Origin: Lophium mytilinum
Taxonomy: Eukaryota > Ascomycota > Dothideomycetes > Mytilinidiales > Mytilinidiaceae
Length of the DNA stretch: 64,000 nt
Assembly: GCA_010093605.1 (NCBI GenBank)
Contig: MU004186.1
Coordinates: 1,778,616-1,842,615, forward strand
Direction: 5' to 3'
Numbering within the stretch: the stretch's first letter is position 1; the number at the start of each line of letters is the position of its first letter. Of the stretch, positions 1 to 12,297 are shown piece by piece. The notes below the pieces were generated by a model. It searched no databases. It saw only the letters and a list, made by a program, of their open reading frames with translations, and had not been told where the DNA came from. Made by a program: the position numbers and the translations under genes.

Positions 1-1729
1 CCTCGCGTCCACGGACAGCCTCGATCGCCTTGATCGCGTTGGCGATGTTGGTGAAGTTGACGAATGCACAGCTCTTCTCGCGCAGGGCGTTCACAAGCTC
101 GATTTCGCCGTACTCGGAGAAGTCCTGCCTTAAGCGCTCCTCACTCCAGGATTCGTCCAGATTGCCGATGTACACGTTCCGGGAAGCGCCACCACTGACG
201 GCCAGAGCGATTGCAGGAGGCAGAGCACCGGAGTGTTTGCCCCATCCAATCTTCAGACGACGGTTGTGGATCATCAAGCCTTGAAGGTTGCTTAGAGCGT
301 AGAATGAAGCTGCTGATGTCGGGTCGATGAATGTGACGAAGCAGATATGCTTATCCGGAATGTAGCGAATATGGTGCAAAAGACCCCCACGGACTACGTT
401 GCAGATTTCCTCAATAGTCGTCTCGGGATGGATGTTTCCAAGATACACGGTCCGGTTGCCCAGGTTGTTCACTCCACCAGCAGAGGTTGCAACGGCAGCC
501 GCCGCTACAGACTGTTGTGCAAGCGCGTTCGAGATCAGGTCCCGGTCGGCACCGTTCAACACGTGCGCGTATCCTGGGGCAATTCCAAGGTACTGCGCAG
601 CGTTCTGCTGCTGTGTCTTCGAAACATACGCGCATCTATCCTTGCCGTAGTAAACACGTCGCGGGGCTTGCCACTTCGGCTCTTGTGGTAGTTGCGCAAC
701 AGCCTTGATAGCATTGCCGATGGACAGGAAATGGACAAATCCGATGGCCTTCTCCCGTACAATCTTGACGGTATCGATAGGGCCAAATTTACCCAGGTCC
801 TCACGGAGCTCGTCCTCGCTTACGTCCTCCGGCAGATTTCCAAGGTAGACGTTGCGCGACGCACCAGACTGCTGCACGGCTAGGGCAACAGAGGTGGGCA
901 CCTGGGAGGGCTTACCCCAACCAATCTTGATATCCTGAGCTCTGATGGACAACTTTTTCAAGATTGCATCAGAGTGGAAGTGCGTTGCAGAGCTACTGTC
1001 CAAGAAGGATATGAATGCGCAGTTCTTGTCCGGGAGCAGCCTCACAGACTCAATCTGCCCACTTCGAACATGACCAAGTATTTCCTCCGCAGATGTCTCG
1101 GGAGGAATGTTGCCAAGATAAACAGTGCGACTGGTTCCAGAAACTAATCCAGGGGCCATGTGCATCTGTCCTCCGAATCCCATCTGTTGACCACCCATGC
1201 CAAACCCAGTTGTTGGTGATTGTGGTCCTCCATAGAACTGCGGCGCGTTCATTCCAGTCGGCGATACCAGGTTCTGGTAGAGCTGGGGTGAAAGAGGTTG
1301 ATGCATCTGCATAGGACTACCCATCTGGTTCTGCTGGTTCTGTTGTTGCTGCGAGTTCTGGTTCTGACCGGTAAAATTCGAAAAGCCTTGGAACTGCGGT
1401 GAAGCGAAGGCAGACGGAGAACCAGGCTGGAACGGGCTACCCAGGAGAAGCTGCGAAGGAAGTAGTGGAGTGAAGTTCATGTCAAACGCGGTGCCAGGTG
1501 TTTGCATGTCGTTTCCGTTTTGGTTGTTTTGCCCTAATCGTCCTGTGTTGATGCTGGGGATGTTGGATCGCTCAGGGTGTCGGTCCGAGTAGCCTCCCAG
1601 GGATGGCTGGTTTGTGTGGAATGCACCGTGGGAGAAGCCCGTATGGCTGCCGTTCACGGAGTGCTTGGAGAAGCTGGTCTGTAGGCGGGGGCCGCTGGGC
1701 CCGGTCGGGGTCGAGTCTTGATGCTGCAT
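1..1729 (-). CDS. nrd1: Nrd1-like RNA-binding protein with four RRMs (C-terminus cut by window edge)
   Basis: About 576 residues are visible in one open exon; the C-terminus runs off the left edge. The first ~200 residues are rich in Gln, Asn, Ser and Pro. Four RNA-recognition motifs follow at roughly residues 202-276, 291-370, 425-500 and 516 to the edge, each opening with an RNP2 strand such as TVYLGN, NVYLGN or NVYIGN. RRM1 and RRM3 end in KIGWGK; RRM2 and RRM4 share the form EK(A/S)xxFVxF. This alternating four-RRM layout matches fission-yeast Nrd1 (negative regulator of differentiation), which binds and stabilises mRNAs in the cytoplasm and in stress granules. Start: the ATG at 1729 is the first one that continues directly into the ORF (MQHQDS); the frame is open about 22 codons further upstream to a stop, so an extra 5' exon is possible. 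Family call is strong; the exact start is uncertain. Confidence 0.85.
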   Translation of the reverse strand, partial: MQHQDSTPTGPSGPRLQTSFSKHSVNGSHTGFSHGAFHTNQPSLGGYSDRHPERSNIPSINTGRLGQNNQNGNDMQTPGTAFDMNFTPLLPSQLLLGSPFQPGSPSAFASPQFQGFSNFTGQNQNSQQQQNQQNQMGSPMQMHQPLSPQLYQNLVSPTGMNAPQFYGGPQSPTTGFGMGGQQMGFGGQMHMAPGLVSGTSRTVYLGNIPPETSAEEILGHVRSGQIESVRLLPDKNCAFISFLDSSSATHFHSDAILKKLSIRAQDIKIGWGKPSQVPTSVALAVQQSGASRNVYLGNLPEDVSEDELREDLGKFGPIDTVKIVREKAIGFVHFLSIGNAIKAVAQLPQEPKWQAPRRVYYGKDRCAYVSKTQQQNAAQYLGIAPGYAHVLNGADRDLISNALAQQSVAAAAVATSAGGVNNLGNRTVYLGNIHPETTIEEICNVVRGGLLHHIRYIPDKHICFVTFIDPTSAASFYALSNLQGLMIHNRRLKIGWGKHSGALPPAIALAVSGGASRNVYIGNLDESWSEERLRQDFSEYGEIELVNALREKSCAFVNFTNIANAIKAIEAVRGRE

Positions 1730-3643
1730 GCCGAGCAGATGAGGGGGCAGGACAAAGCTGTCCCGCGCACTTTGAGAAAGGACAGCCGTGGTGATGGATT
1801 ATCGGGTCCGGTCCTATACGTACCGGACACTGCAGACTGTAGAGGGATGGTTGAATGTAGATGCAGCAGAAACGAAGATGATGGCGTCGAAATTAAAACA
1901 GTAGGGCAACCTGAAGGCTTGCTTAGTAGCTGCATCCACGTGGGGGCTGCGGTGTAGGGGAAGACGTACAGTCAAAGCCAATTCGTTCCAAAACCTAAAT
2001 GGCAGTCACAGCGATGCCCTTATGACGCAAACTGGCGTGTTAACGGTCGAATTTCTCGCGATAGCTACAAAAGATGGAGACTGTCCCGATTGCGGCGAAG
2101 GGGCGGAGCTGAGTCAGACAGAGAGACGGGCAAGTGGTGAATGCTGGATTAAACAACGGGCAGACAGCGGTCCCAGGTGAAAGATAAAGGGTGAAGATTA
2201 TTCGGAAGGATGCTGGCAAGCTGAAGGTATAGGTCAAGGCGAAGGTCCCGGCTGGGGAGGTATTGAAGTCGCAAGAGGGTAGATAAAGAGCGAGAAGAAC
2301 AATAGGGAAGGAATGAAGCAAAAGAGCGGCGGGCTTTGTCACAGCGCCGGCTTAAGAGAACTTGTCAAGGAGCGATGCTGTAGACCTGAGGAAGGTGGAC
2401 GAGCCCGTCCAGGAGGCATTCTCAACGCTGTGAAATTAGGGTCGCCCTAAGAGGCTTAGCCCGCTAGAAGTCGCCCAAACAGTCTGCTCGGACGCATTGC
2501 TCGCAGGGCACACCCTCTCACGTGCCTAAGGATATCAACCAATGCGGCGCTCCCAGCCGCCACAGTCGCCGCCAACGGCGCTGCAGCTACGTGACAGGCA
2601 GCCTGGCATGGAGCGTGGAGCCAGGGGAGTATGCAGGGCTTCCGTGAGGCTGCTCAGCGTGTTGTCGTCTCGACCAACGTCGACGTCTGCCACGCCACCT
2701 GCTGCAAGCAACAACGCGGGTGCCTGACTAACTTCGTACGCCCCACGGCCAGGGGCGCCGCCCGTGCGCACGAGTAGGGCGAATAGCCGCCGAGACGAGG
2801 GCGGTGTCTGGGCCACCTCAGACAGAGCTCCAGCGTTGTAGAGTCGGGCAGAGCCATTGCAGAGGCAGCTGGACAGAGCCCGAGCAGTGTGTTGCAATTG
2901 AGGCTGGACCTCGCATTCTGCCCAACTGCGAAACAGAACTGACCATGTACACGGCGAGAACTTCACTGACTCTCGCCGTGTCTGTGTCTCATGCATGGCG
3001 AGTCTGATTCGATATCCACAGGATTGCTGCTCCTGGTTCTCGGGTCTGAACGAGAACAGTCTCGGAATGTCCCATAGGTACCAGAAACAGAACAGAAACA
3101 GAAACATGAACCATGGATTGAGACTCAACCTTCGCTTGGGACTGTGAGACGTGCCTTGCACGCTAGGCAGGGGAAAAGTGGCACACTCAAGTAGTCCAGC
3201 GCCGTCCGAGGTGGCTCGGAAAGCTATCAGGCTTCCCAAAGCTGGCATTTCATGAATAGCAATAACACACTGAAGGACCTTGAGCGGTGCTAAACAAGCA
3301 TACGGAAGCAAAGAAAAAGTGGGTATACCTTATAGATTCGTAGACTGCCAATTTCTACTGCCACTCATTTACCATGCGGTCTCATGGCTGCGCCTGTCTG
3401 CCACTGCTTGAAGTGGCTTCATCGAAGTTCCACATCGCCGATAGTTAAGGGTTTTCAATTCGTTCATCTTGTTGAAAAAGCAGTGAAGTAGTTGTACAGA
3501 AGGTAGAATAGAGTGCCACATTTCTCATGCCCCGCGTGCCACTGTGGCGGTGTGGCGCCCATTATGTAAGCATCCTCCGACATCAATCCCTCCCGTTTTC
3601 TTGTGCAAACAGAGCCTCGTCAGCCACCACCCTTCCGGCCGCC
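1730..3643. other. Gene-free interval between divergent nrd1 and ALG8
   Basis: About 1.9 kb that must hold the two divergent promoters. A 258-codon frame opens on the minus strand at 3311-2535, but it has no recognisable domain, no repeat or signal structure and no supporting splice context, so I do not call it a gene. No transposon ends or repeats were noticed. Confidence 0.5.
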
Positions 3644-5451
3644 ATGGCAGACCTCTACCCTTCGATCGCACAGTGTGCCGTAGTCGCCACTGCCCTCAAA
3701 ATTCTCTTATTTCCTGCGTAGTATGTGCCTGAAACAATTTCTTTGCTGCGACTGGACCATCTTTGCTCACTATTATTGCCAGCAAATCCACAGATTTCGA
3801 GGTCCACCGGAATTGGCTGGCCATAACTAATTCCCTACCCCCTCAGGAATGGTACTACGAGGTAAACACGTCTTCCACGCGTTTCTAGCGTCTCAAATCT
3901 GATAACATCTAGAAAACGTCTGAATGGACGCTTGACTATCCCCCGTTCTTCGCCTATTTCGAGTGGATACTGTCTCAAGGCGCACGCTTCGTTGAGCCCC
4001 ATCTCCTCGTCGTCAAGAACCTCAACTATGCTAGCTGGCAGACCGTTTACTTTCAGAGAGCAACAGTCATACTCACTGAACTGGTGCTGGTCTATGCGTT
4101 GCACTTGTAGATCTGCTCCCTTCCGCCATCACCTCCTATTCTAACCGTCGCCTTCAGATATGTCAAAGGCTCAAACTCAAAGAGGACTGCGCACGCGGCG
4201 GCACTTTCTATTCTCTTATCTCCTGGATTACTGATCATTGACCATATACATTTCCAATACAACGGCTTTCTCTATGGCATCCTGGTCCTATCTCTTGTTC
4301 TTGCCCGAGACCGGTCGACACTCCTCCCGAGTGGTCTGCTCTTCGCTGCATTGCTTTGCCTGAAGCATATATATCTCTACTTGGCTCCCGCATACTTCGT
4401 CTACCTTCTCCGGGCCTACTGCCTGAGCTCAGAATCGATCTTTCGCATCAGGTTTGGCAACGCATTGAAGCTTGGTGTCGGCATCTCTACCATCTTCGCC
4501 GCCGCTTTTGGACCTTTCGTTTACTGGGGACAGACCGCTCAAGTCCTGAGCAGGCTCTTTCCCTTCTCTAGAGGTCTATGCCACGCGTACTGGGCTCCCA
4601 ACATATGGGCCATGTACTCCTTCACAGATAGAGTTCTGATATACGGTACATCCATTCTCCTAGGCGTATCTACCATCGCTAACACGATCAGTGGCACCAT
4701 ATCTAGGCCTAGGCGTTGATAGCTCCGCGGTCAATAGCGTGACCCGTGGCCTCGTTGGAGACACGTCGTTCGCCGTGCTTCCCGACGTGCCACCCCAAGT
4801 GACATTCTTCCTGACCGTGTTCTTCCAAGTGGTGAGCGCAGTCATTTCTTAGCCCTTCTCTGGCACTAACGTCATCAGATCTTCCTGATTAAGTTGTTCT
4901 TGAAACCGACATGGGAGACATTCGTTGGCGCTGTCACGCTCTGCGGCTACGCGTCCTTCCTATTCGGATGGCACGTACACGAGAAAGCGATCTTGCTCGT
5001 CATTATACCTTTCAGCCTTATTGCGCTGAAAGATCGTCGCTATCTTGGCGCATTTCGTCCACTTGCCGTTGCCGGACATGTGTCTCTGTTCCCCTTGATT
5101 TTCACAGTCGCAGAGTTCCCAGTCAAGACAGTGTACACTATCTTTTGGCTTGTGCTTTTCCTACTGAGTTTTGACCGGTTGGCCCCTGCGTAAGTACCGT
5201 CACTCGAATGACTTGTCTCGTTTGCTGACTTTTCCAATAGCTCTTCCCACGCTCGCGTCTTTCTTCTCGACCGGTTCACTCTGCTCTATGTAGCGGTGGC
5301 CATCCCGTTAATCGTGTATTGCTCGTTGATACACCCAATAGTCTTTGGACAGAAGTATGAGTTCCTACCTTTGATGTTCACAAGTTCTTATTCGGCTGTT
5401 GGGGTTGTTGGAAGCTGGGTAGGATTTTCGGTCGTATATCTGTCATCCTAA
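3644..5451 (+). CDS. ALG8: Dolichyl-P-Glc:Glc1Man9GlcNAc2-PP-dolichol alpha-1,3-glucosyltransferase (ALG8)
   Basis: Adds the second glucose to the lipid-linked N-glycan precursor on the lumenal side of the ER, using dolichyl-phosphate glucose. Exons: 3644-3720, 3783-3861, 3913-4106, 4158-4645, 4707-4831, 4879-5189, 5241-5451. The phase closes at all six junctions and gives 494 residues, a normal ALG6/ALG8-family length. Diagnostic sequence near the N-terminus is [12 protein letters not shown], then [15 protein letters not shown], the lumenal acidic loop conserved in ALG6/ALG8. The later segment [12 protein letters not shown] plus many hydrophobic helices distinguishes it as ALG8. Intron 1 splits a Tyr codon, which is why the genomic frame appears to stop at TAG after PA. 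No truncation or missing key residue was seen. The stop lies beside a dubious minus-strand frame. Confidence 0.93.
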
Positions 5452-6282
5452 ATCCATCCTGAGAGGTGAAAAATATATTAAAGCGTGACACTTTGGCTTT
5501 TCCCATCCGCTATTCGATGACTCTTTCTTCGAACCTTGACTCTCACCACTGGGTTTTCTGTGTTGCGATGCGCGTGAGCATACAAACCGATGATCAAAGT
5601 CTTTGCGTGAAATAGGTAACATGCGTGAATTTATATCATTCCATTCTAAAAGCATGCGCCTAAAAGCCGCAATAGCCAACGAGACATCCAGATTTTGTTC
5701 GTTCTGTTGCTGTTTGTGGCGATCGCACAAAGACAAAGTGGGAGCGTTTCGTAAAGCACTGCTAGGGGTGGCCAAAGGCGCGGGACTATTTTGTCGCCTT
5801 CGATTCATATGTAGAGATAAACCGGCAATATTGATTCCGTATATACTAGTGGCTATGCACAGTAGAATGAGCTCGTCTCGAGCCGCAGAATGAGCACGAA
5901 TACGCTGGTAAAATGTGCTGTCGAGGTGAAGTGGCCCTGCAACAAAGGTTGAAGTTGGGGAGAGCATGCCGACTAAGCGGACTGGGAAATGGTTCACAGT
6001 GATTGGCGCTAGCCTTCCCCCCCAAATTTGTAGCATGGCTTTCTCTCTACCTCGCAATGGCACCTCGTCCCTTACAACTACACTATCCGCAGCGCCGTCG
6101 CTCACCACCACGCCTGCGCCAACCACATCATCTCCAAACCGTTCCCTAACACGTGTGGCATCACTGGAACGCGTCAAGGCACCCTTAGAAGAGCCGCAAC
6201 CCTGTGCGACGCCTTTTCGCAGACCCCCCCCAAGGGCCGCCGAGAGTCTCGCCTGGGTTTGACCAGTCTCCAGCAAGCCCAT
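5443..6282 (-). CDS. Possible hypothetical protein, 279 codons, doubtful
   Basis: A single uninterrupted frame fills most of the ALG8-ITC1 gap and overlaps the last 9 bases of ALG8. It starts at an ATG about 150 bp from the divergent ITC1 start. I recognise no domain, signal peptide or membrane helix. The first ~90 residues are rich in Gly, Ala, Val and Asp; the last third is rich in Arg, Ser and His. A frame this long is uncommon by chance but possible in a 64-kb window read in six frames. Treat as a candidate only. Confidence 0.2.
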   Translation of the reverse strand: MGLLETGQTQARLSAALGGGLRKGVAQGCGSSKGALTRSSDATRVRERFGDDVVGAGVVVSDGAADSVVVRDEVPLRGREKAMLQIWGGRLAPITVNHFPVRLVGMLSPTSTFVAGPLHLDSTFYQRIRAHSAARDELILLCIATSIYGINIAGLSLHMNRRRQNSPAPLATPSSALRNAPTLSLCDRHKQQQNEQNLDVSLAIAAFRRMLLEWNDINSRMLPISRKDFDHRFVCSRASQHRKPSGESQGSKKESSNSGWEKPKCHALIYFSPLRMDLG

Positions 6283-6433
6283 TGTCTTTCACGCCGCCAC
6301 ATCCAACCCCAGAAGCTTCCGGAGGACCCTTCAGCAAGCCTTGGATCTTCCCGGAGGTCGATACGCGACACCCGATTCTCGAAGCTCAACTTGGTACCAA
6401 GAGGCGCCACATGAATCCAATAGCCTGATAGCC

Positions 6434-9400
6434 ATGGTATTTACGCGTCCTAAACTTTACTCTAATCAAATAGCTAAACTGTATAGGTCCATTACAAGCG
6501 AAAGCCTGTCAAACCGCTCCCCGAACCACCCTTCCTCGACGATCATACTGAAGTAAGGAATAATTTATCATGGGGGCAAAGCTGTAAAGCTAACGAAGTG
6601 CTGTAGGTCTGGTGTATTGAGCAGACACAGGAGGTCTTTGTTGACTACGAGAAATATCTCGCGAGGCATGTAGAGCGAATGCTATATATATTGGAGAACG
6701 CTGCTAATACTTGTTCACAGGCGCGATTTCTACAACCAGGTACGCATCTTCAGAACCCACTTGGGCACGCATGCGCTGTGTATAATCGCATCTTTCGACA
6801 GAGCTAACGCGCTTGTAGAGGAAGTTCACGTGCAACGCGACTGGTCACTCTGGACTCACATTCTTCGAAGCTCTGGAAAGCGAGGTATGGGCCAATTATA
6901 TCGAAGAGGAAATCTATATTAAACAAATGCAGATGGATACTGTCAAGGAAATCGACTCTTTCTTTCCAGAGGCATTGCGCTCTCGGATGCTCCATTATGT
7001 CCAATTCCAGCGCACCTCTCGGATGGATGACCTAGGTACGTCACGCTGAAGTCGCATTATGTATCATCGTAGCTGACCATTTTACTAGTCAACATCGTCT
7101 TCGAAGTAAGAATATCTCACCTCACTGCGCTCAGTACGGTACTAACGTGGCACAGCGATTCAGAGAAGATTACATGGTCGGAGATCGCGTCGTAGTGGAA
7201 GAGCATGGTAGTCGGCTGCATGGACAGATTCGAGACATAACGGACCCGAATCCGAGTGGAAAGTTTAATGATGGCACCTCGGACTCGAGCAAGCCAATTC
7301 TGTACTACATCTCATTGAACACCAGCACCGACGAGATCACTAAGCTCGGCTGCAAGGAGTTCTCTAGAGATCGTAATTACTACTCCAAGCTGCTCTTGAA
7401 GTCCTTCCTGCGCAATGCGGTTTCCCGAGAGAACTGGGCCGGCGCACCTTGGCTAGTTAAGGAAAAGCTTGCAACACAGTATGGCATCGACACGCAAGTC
7501 CCCGAGACGAAGACACGAGAATCCGTGATGGCCGCGAAGAAGGCCGCTAACGCGGCAAACGCAAACGCGGCGTCTATGCCACCCCCAGAACACCAAACAC
7601 GACCAGTTGAGCACGGCGGAACCTTCTTCAACTTCCTCGCCAGCCAAAACCAAGCCCAGATTCAGAACCACCAACACTGGGGCGCGGATCCCAATCGGCC
7701 AATGCTCAAACCACAGAAGCAGACGTCCATCGAGGGCTTTGCGCGACAGCAGCAGTTTCAGATGCCGCCTCACTTGCCCGGCAGACTTGCCCAGTTCCAG
7801 CCAATGCAAGGTCAGAATGGCGTGCCGAATGGCCTTCCGAATGGCCTTCCGAATAACTTCCATCACCTCCAGCCCGGCAATGGTCTGCCCATCAACCTAC
7901 CCTTCCAGAACCAGTTCATGCAGTATCAAGTCCTGCGACCGACCGCACCACCGACTCATCATCCAACGCCACCCGCTCCACCACCAATCAAATACCCCAT
8001 CGAAGACCTAGATGTTCGGTCGCGCCCAGATGCGCTCCCGCGCCCTCAGCTCAAGTTTTTCACCGACGACGTTCCCGCGGGAGTCGATCCTCCTGAGAAT
8101 AAGACCGGCATACTGATGAAATCCATCGGTCCTCTCTTGTGCACCTGGGAGACATTGAATGTCCACGAGACCGTCTTCCATCTGGACTCCTTCACCTTCG
8201 ATGACTTTGTGGAGGCCATGCAATACGTTCCAGACCCGGACGATTGTGAGCTTTTCGTCGAAGTCCATTGCGCGATCCTCTCTCAGCTTATCGATGAGAA
8301 GGGCAACGTGCTGGTTGCTCTGCCGAACATCGAAGGCTCCCAAGATGGTTCTGGAGATGGGGAGGAGTCCAGCCTCTTGTCATCGCCCGAGCCCGAGGTC
8401 GAGGAGAAGCCCCCAGCGAGGACAACGCGTAGTAGCCTGGCAAAGTCTGAAGCTGCTGCCCTTGCCAAGCGCAGCCCGAGCGTCACCGCCGAACCCAAGC
8501 TGGTGCACAAAGCAGCGGAATTCCTGAACGACTACGATTGGATCGACCGGTGTGCTTCTCGCGACTACGTCAACGGAGGTTGGGAGTCCATGATGGTAGG
8601 ATTGATCTACAACGTATCCTTCATCCCCCAACAGAAGGATGTGTGCGAGGAGATTCTTACTAAGCTTGTCCCGGTGGCTGAAGAGCCAACCATCGAGAAT
8701 GTGAAGCAACAGTATGACAATCTGGATGTAAACCTCCGAGCAGCAGCTCTGGAGATCGCATGCATGCTATCTGTTCGCACCGTCAACTTCAGGGCGGAAC
8801 TCGCCAAAGCTGCTGAGGAAATGACGAAGATCCGAAAGCAGAAGATCGAGTATCAGAGAGATAAGAAAGTTTTGTACGTGTTTCATTGCCCAAAGTGCCG
8901 ACGTTGACTAACAGAAGCTAGGGTGGATGATCTACAGAAACTCGATCAGGATCGAAAAATGAAGCTTCCCGCTAACATGCCGGTATCCCCAGTACCGGAA
9001 CTGAACGGCTCCCCTGACGTGACAATGACCGGAACAGAGGAGCCATCAGAGGTTGCGGAGGCTGAGAGCAGTGCTGAAGAGGAACCAAAGCGAGGATCTC
9101 GCAAGACCCGACACACCAAATCCTTAAAGAGAAAGCGGGAAGAAGACGAAGCCAAAAAGGAAAAGGCGAAGAAAGACAAAATCGAGGCCGCCAAGAACAA
9201 ACAGTCAGCTGAATGGAGAGAGCTTCTGGAGAGCATCGAAGCCAAAAAACAGGAGATCAAGCTGTGCGAGGATTCGATTGAAGAACAAGACAACGACCTC
9301 CGAGAGACTAGTGTCCAGCGCAGCAAGTATCTCGGCAAGGATCGCTTCATGAATCGCTACTACTGGTTCGAGCGCAACGGAATGCCCTACGGCGGTCTTC

Positions 9401-9981
9401 CACACAGCTCCACGTCGAACTACGGATATGCTAACGGGCGCTTGTGGGTGCAAGGCCCTGATAGGACGGAGATGGAACCATTGACCTCGGAGCCGATGGT
9501 GTCCAAGGACAAAGAGATACTCGGCGTCACAGTTCCGGAACGTAGGGTGAAGGAAGAAGGCGTCACTCGTCTTGAGGACTCAACACAGTGGGGCTACTAC
9601 GACGATCCGGAAGCTGTCGACAAACTCATGGCATGGCTCGATGAACGCGGTCAGCGCGAGAAGGCCCTTCGGAAAGATCTGCAGATCTTCCGCGATCCTA
9701 TCATCGAGCACATGGTGAAGATGAAGGATCATCTTTCTCACTCGGACGACACTAAGGTCGAAGAGGACGACAGCCCCAAGCGCTCAACTCGTAGGCGCAA
9801 CTCTGAGACAGATGTGGTCGTACCAAGCTGCTGCAAGTGGACCAACAATATCATGCGCGAAGACTTCGGCTATTCTCACTCGGAGCAAGGCAAGCCCAAG
9901 CCTAAGAAAAAGGGCGTAGCCACTAAGGTCAAGGCTAAGAGCAAGCCTACGACTCGACAGGGCACGAGGTACGGGAAGTAG
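6434..9981 (+). CDS. ITC1: ISWI chromatin-remodelling complex subunit Itc1 (WAC, DDT and WHIM domains)
   Basis: Accessory subunit that tethers ISWI ATPase to nucleosomes in the nucleus (Acf1/Itc1 family). Exons: 6434-6436, 6487-6552, 6607-6665, 6721-6739, 6819-6884, 6933-7035, 7089-7105, 7156-8873, 8922-9981; phase closes throughout, 1036 residues. The N-terminus MVHYKRKPVKP matches yeast Itc1 (MVLYKRKPI as known). Domains: WAC at about 23-130, a Gln/Pro/Asn-rich linker with a repeated GLPN motif near 330, DDT at about 415-510 (FTFDDFVEAM), WHIM1 near 570, a Lys/Glu-rich coiled coil at about 735-810, then WHIM-like blocks DRFMNRYYWFER (~824) and GYYDDPEAVDKLMAWLD (~908). Oddities: exon 1 is only the ATG, and intron 3 (6666-6720) starts GC, not GT; only that GC donor joins YLA to RRDFYNQ in frame. 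Confidence 0.93.
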
Positions 9982-11244
9982 TGTGCTGCGATATACGTCA
10001 GGCATGATCCCGATACATCTGAGACTTGATGACGGAATCGACCAACTCCCTCTTCGACACCGTGTGCCTCTTTCTTTCATATAAACGGGCCACCCTCTTC
10101 AGCATTCCCGGCCTCTTTCTCTTCCTTTCTTTCACATACATGGGTCAAGCCAGGCAAGGCCTACTTCTTCTTGACGATTTTACGATTCTCTTCACGATTT
10201 TAGGTTGGCGCCGGAGGAAGGATGGGGTGTCGAGCATGCACAGCACATTAGGATTTGCTCTTTCGATCCTTTGTCTTTCCAAAGCAGTCTGGCTTTCCTA
10301 TTTCGACTGGACTGCGGTTGCATGGTAAGGGAGTTTGTCAGTGTGTTTTTGAGTTGCACATGCATTGGGAACTAGAATCGGGTGACTATGTCTGCGGGCT
10401 GGGTGCTAAATACTGAAACATCAGCGGTGATGGATTAGCGGGCGCCCGGGATGAAAGACACAACTGTAATATAGCATTGAGAAGCAGATCGAGCGAAATG
10501 AACTGCCTGAAATTAATGGGCATTGGCGTGAGGAGGTGAGACTTTGATGCTACATTGACTGCATACGGCTCCGCAGGGATATTAATAAAGTGAATTTCGA
10601 GTCACGTGATCTGTGATCATACAGTTTTTCCTAGATGCTTGCGATTTCGAGTAATGAACATTTGAACAAGCACCTCACTGAGAGAGTAGGCTGTATTACA
10701 GGAGGATTTCCTTGCTACAGTCAAGTAACTGATGGTTCGGTAGCTGTGAGGTGGGGGATCTCTCGTCGACTGGACCTCGGCACGAACGGACTACGAAGTA
10801 GATAATAACGACGATGACAAAGTGTTACCGCTAAGTAAATAGAGAATTTGAGTAAAGCCATCATATTTTGTGTCCTATTTTGAGTATAAAGAGTTATGTC
10901 TAACCCTCCTATACATGAACGGTAACTGTAGAGGTCAGAATATAGTAGATAGAGTCTATATTCTGACTCCGCAATCTACTTCCTGACGCAAAGCTTGACT
11001 CGCGCGCCTCGACTACTCCACTCTCAATATGTCCACTCCACTCCATGTCTCTCCCATGACGCGACCAGCCCACCAACGCCCGGATGTCGAACCACAGCAA
11101 TGAAGAAGGAAACTCCTCCGTTTGTATTTGTAATCCCTTCCATTTCTTCCCACCATAGAACAACATAAGACCATTACTCTCCCACCTCCCGGATTACCTA
11201 CCCACTACCCTCCAATACCTCTACACCACACCCCACCACCCACC
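9982..11244. other. Gene-free interval
   Basis: Contains the ITC1 3' flank (pyrimidine-rich; a 100-codon frame at 10026-10328 has no domain), then AT-rich spacer, then a C-rich stretch (11160-11244) running into the next start codon, which looks like a pyrimidine-rich fungal core promoter/5' UTR. No repeats recognised. Confidence 0.5.
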
Positions 11245-12297
11245 ATGCCGCAAGAAACCAAACAATGGCTCCTCGCCTCCGAACCCGTCGCCGACGCCAT
11301 CCTCTCCGGCCCAGACTCAACCTTCAAACTCGTCACCACCACCCTCCCAGCCCTCAAAGATAACCAAGTCCTCCTACACACCACCCACCTCTCCAACGAC
11401 CCCGCCCAACGCGGCTGGATCCAGCGGGGCCAAGACCCCGCGCGCAGCTACACGCCCCCAGTCGCCGTCAACACGCCCATGCGCGCCTACGGCGTCGCCG
11501 AAGTCATCGAGTCCACCGCCGCCGCCCTCCCCACGGGCACGCTGGTGATAGCGACGGTGTGCTGGTCCGAGTACGCGGTGCTCGACGCCGCAGAGTGCCG
11601 CGTGCTAACGCCCACTGACGGCGCGAAGCCTACCCATTTCCTCGGCGCGCTGGGCGGGACTGGGCTGACGGCGTACTACGGGCTCGTCGATATCGCGCGG
11701 GCAACGGCCGCCGACGCGGTGGTGGTCAGCGGAGCTGCGGGCGCGACGGGCAGCATGGTGGTGCAGATCGCGAAGCACATTGTGGGGTGCAAGCGGGTTA
11801 TTGGGATCGCGGGATCGGAGGAGAAGTGTAGGTGGGTGGAGTCGCTGGGCGCGGATGTGTGCGTCAACTACAAGGCGGCGAGTTTTAAGGAGGATTTGTG
11901 GGCCGCGACGGAGGGGTTCGTCGAGGTGTATTTTGATAATGTGGGCGGGGAGATTCTGGATTTGATGTTGCAGCGGTTGAAGAGGGAGGGGAGGGTGGCG
12001 GCGTGTGGGAGTATTTCCAACTATAATGCTGGGGATAAGGCGGCTGGGTTGAAGAATTGGTTTGAGATTACGAGGAATAGGTTGGAGGTTAAGGGGTTTA
12101 TTGTTACTGATGCTGTGGTGGCCGGCAAAACTGGGGCGTTTACGAAGATCTTGACTGCGGCAGTCAAGGAGGGCAAGATTAAGTTGGGCCCGGAGGTCGA
12201 GACGGTGATACCGACCAAGTTTGAGGACATTCCGAAGACCTGGGTTAAGTTGTTCAGTGGTGGTAACCAAGGAAAGCTGGTCACGCAGCTCATTTAG
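11245..12297 (+). CDS. Medium-chain NADP-dependent oxidoreductase (leukotriene B4 dehydrogenase/double-bond reductase type)
   Basis: 350 residues in one exon, the usual length for the family. These enzymes reduce alpha,beta-unsaturated carbonyls with NADPH in the cytosol; the physiological substrate cannot be read from sequence. Seen: an N-terminal GroES-like part with DPAQRGWI, the conserved GGTGLTAYYGL before the Rossmann fold, the nucleotide-binding GAAGATGS at about residue 164, the YFDNVGGE motif typical of this branch, and ACGSISNYN. The zinc-ligand cysteines of classical alcohol dehydrogenases are absent, as expected. Base use changes sharply inside the gene: C-ending codons dominate up to about 11540, G-ending codons after about 11720. 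The neighbour at 13749 is an unrelated SDR; no cluster is evident. Confidence 0.85.
   Translation: MPQETKQWLLASEPVADAILSGPDSTFKLVTTTLPALKDNQVLLHTTHLSNDPAQRGWIQRGQDPARSYTPPVAVNTPMRAYGVAEVIESTAAALPTGTLVIATVCWSEYAVLDAAECRVLTPTDGAKPTHFLGALGGTGLTAYYGLVDIARATAADAVVVSGAAGATGSMVVQIAKHIVGCKRVIGIAGSEEKCRWVESLGADVCVNYKAASFKEDLWAATEGFVEVYFDNVGGEILDLMLQRLKREGRVAACGSISNYNAGDKAAGLKNWFEITRNRLEVKGFIVTDAVVAGKTGAFTKILTAAVKEGKIKLGPEVETVIPTKFEDIPKTWVKLFSGGNQGKLVTQLI

Noticed and set aside
2535-3311. 258-codon minus-strand frame upstream of nrd1
   Set aside because: No domain, no splice support, unlike any family I know; a chance frame is the simpler explanation.
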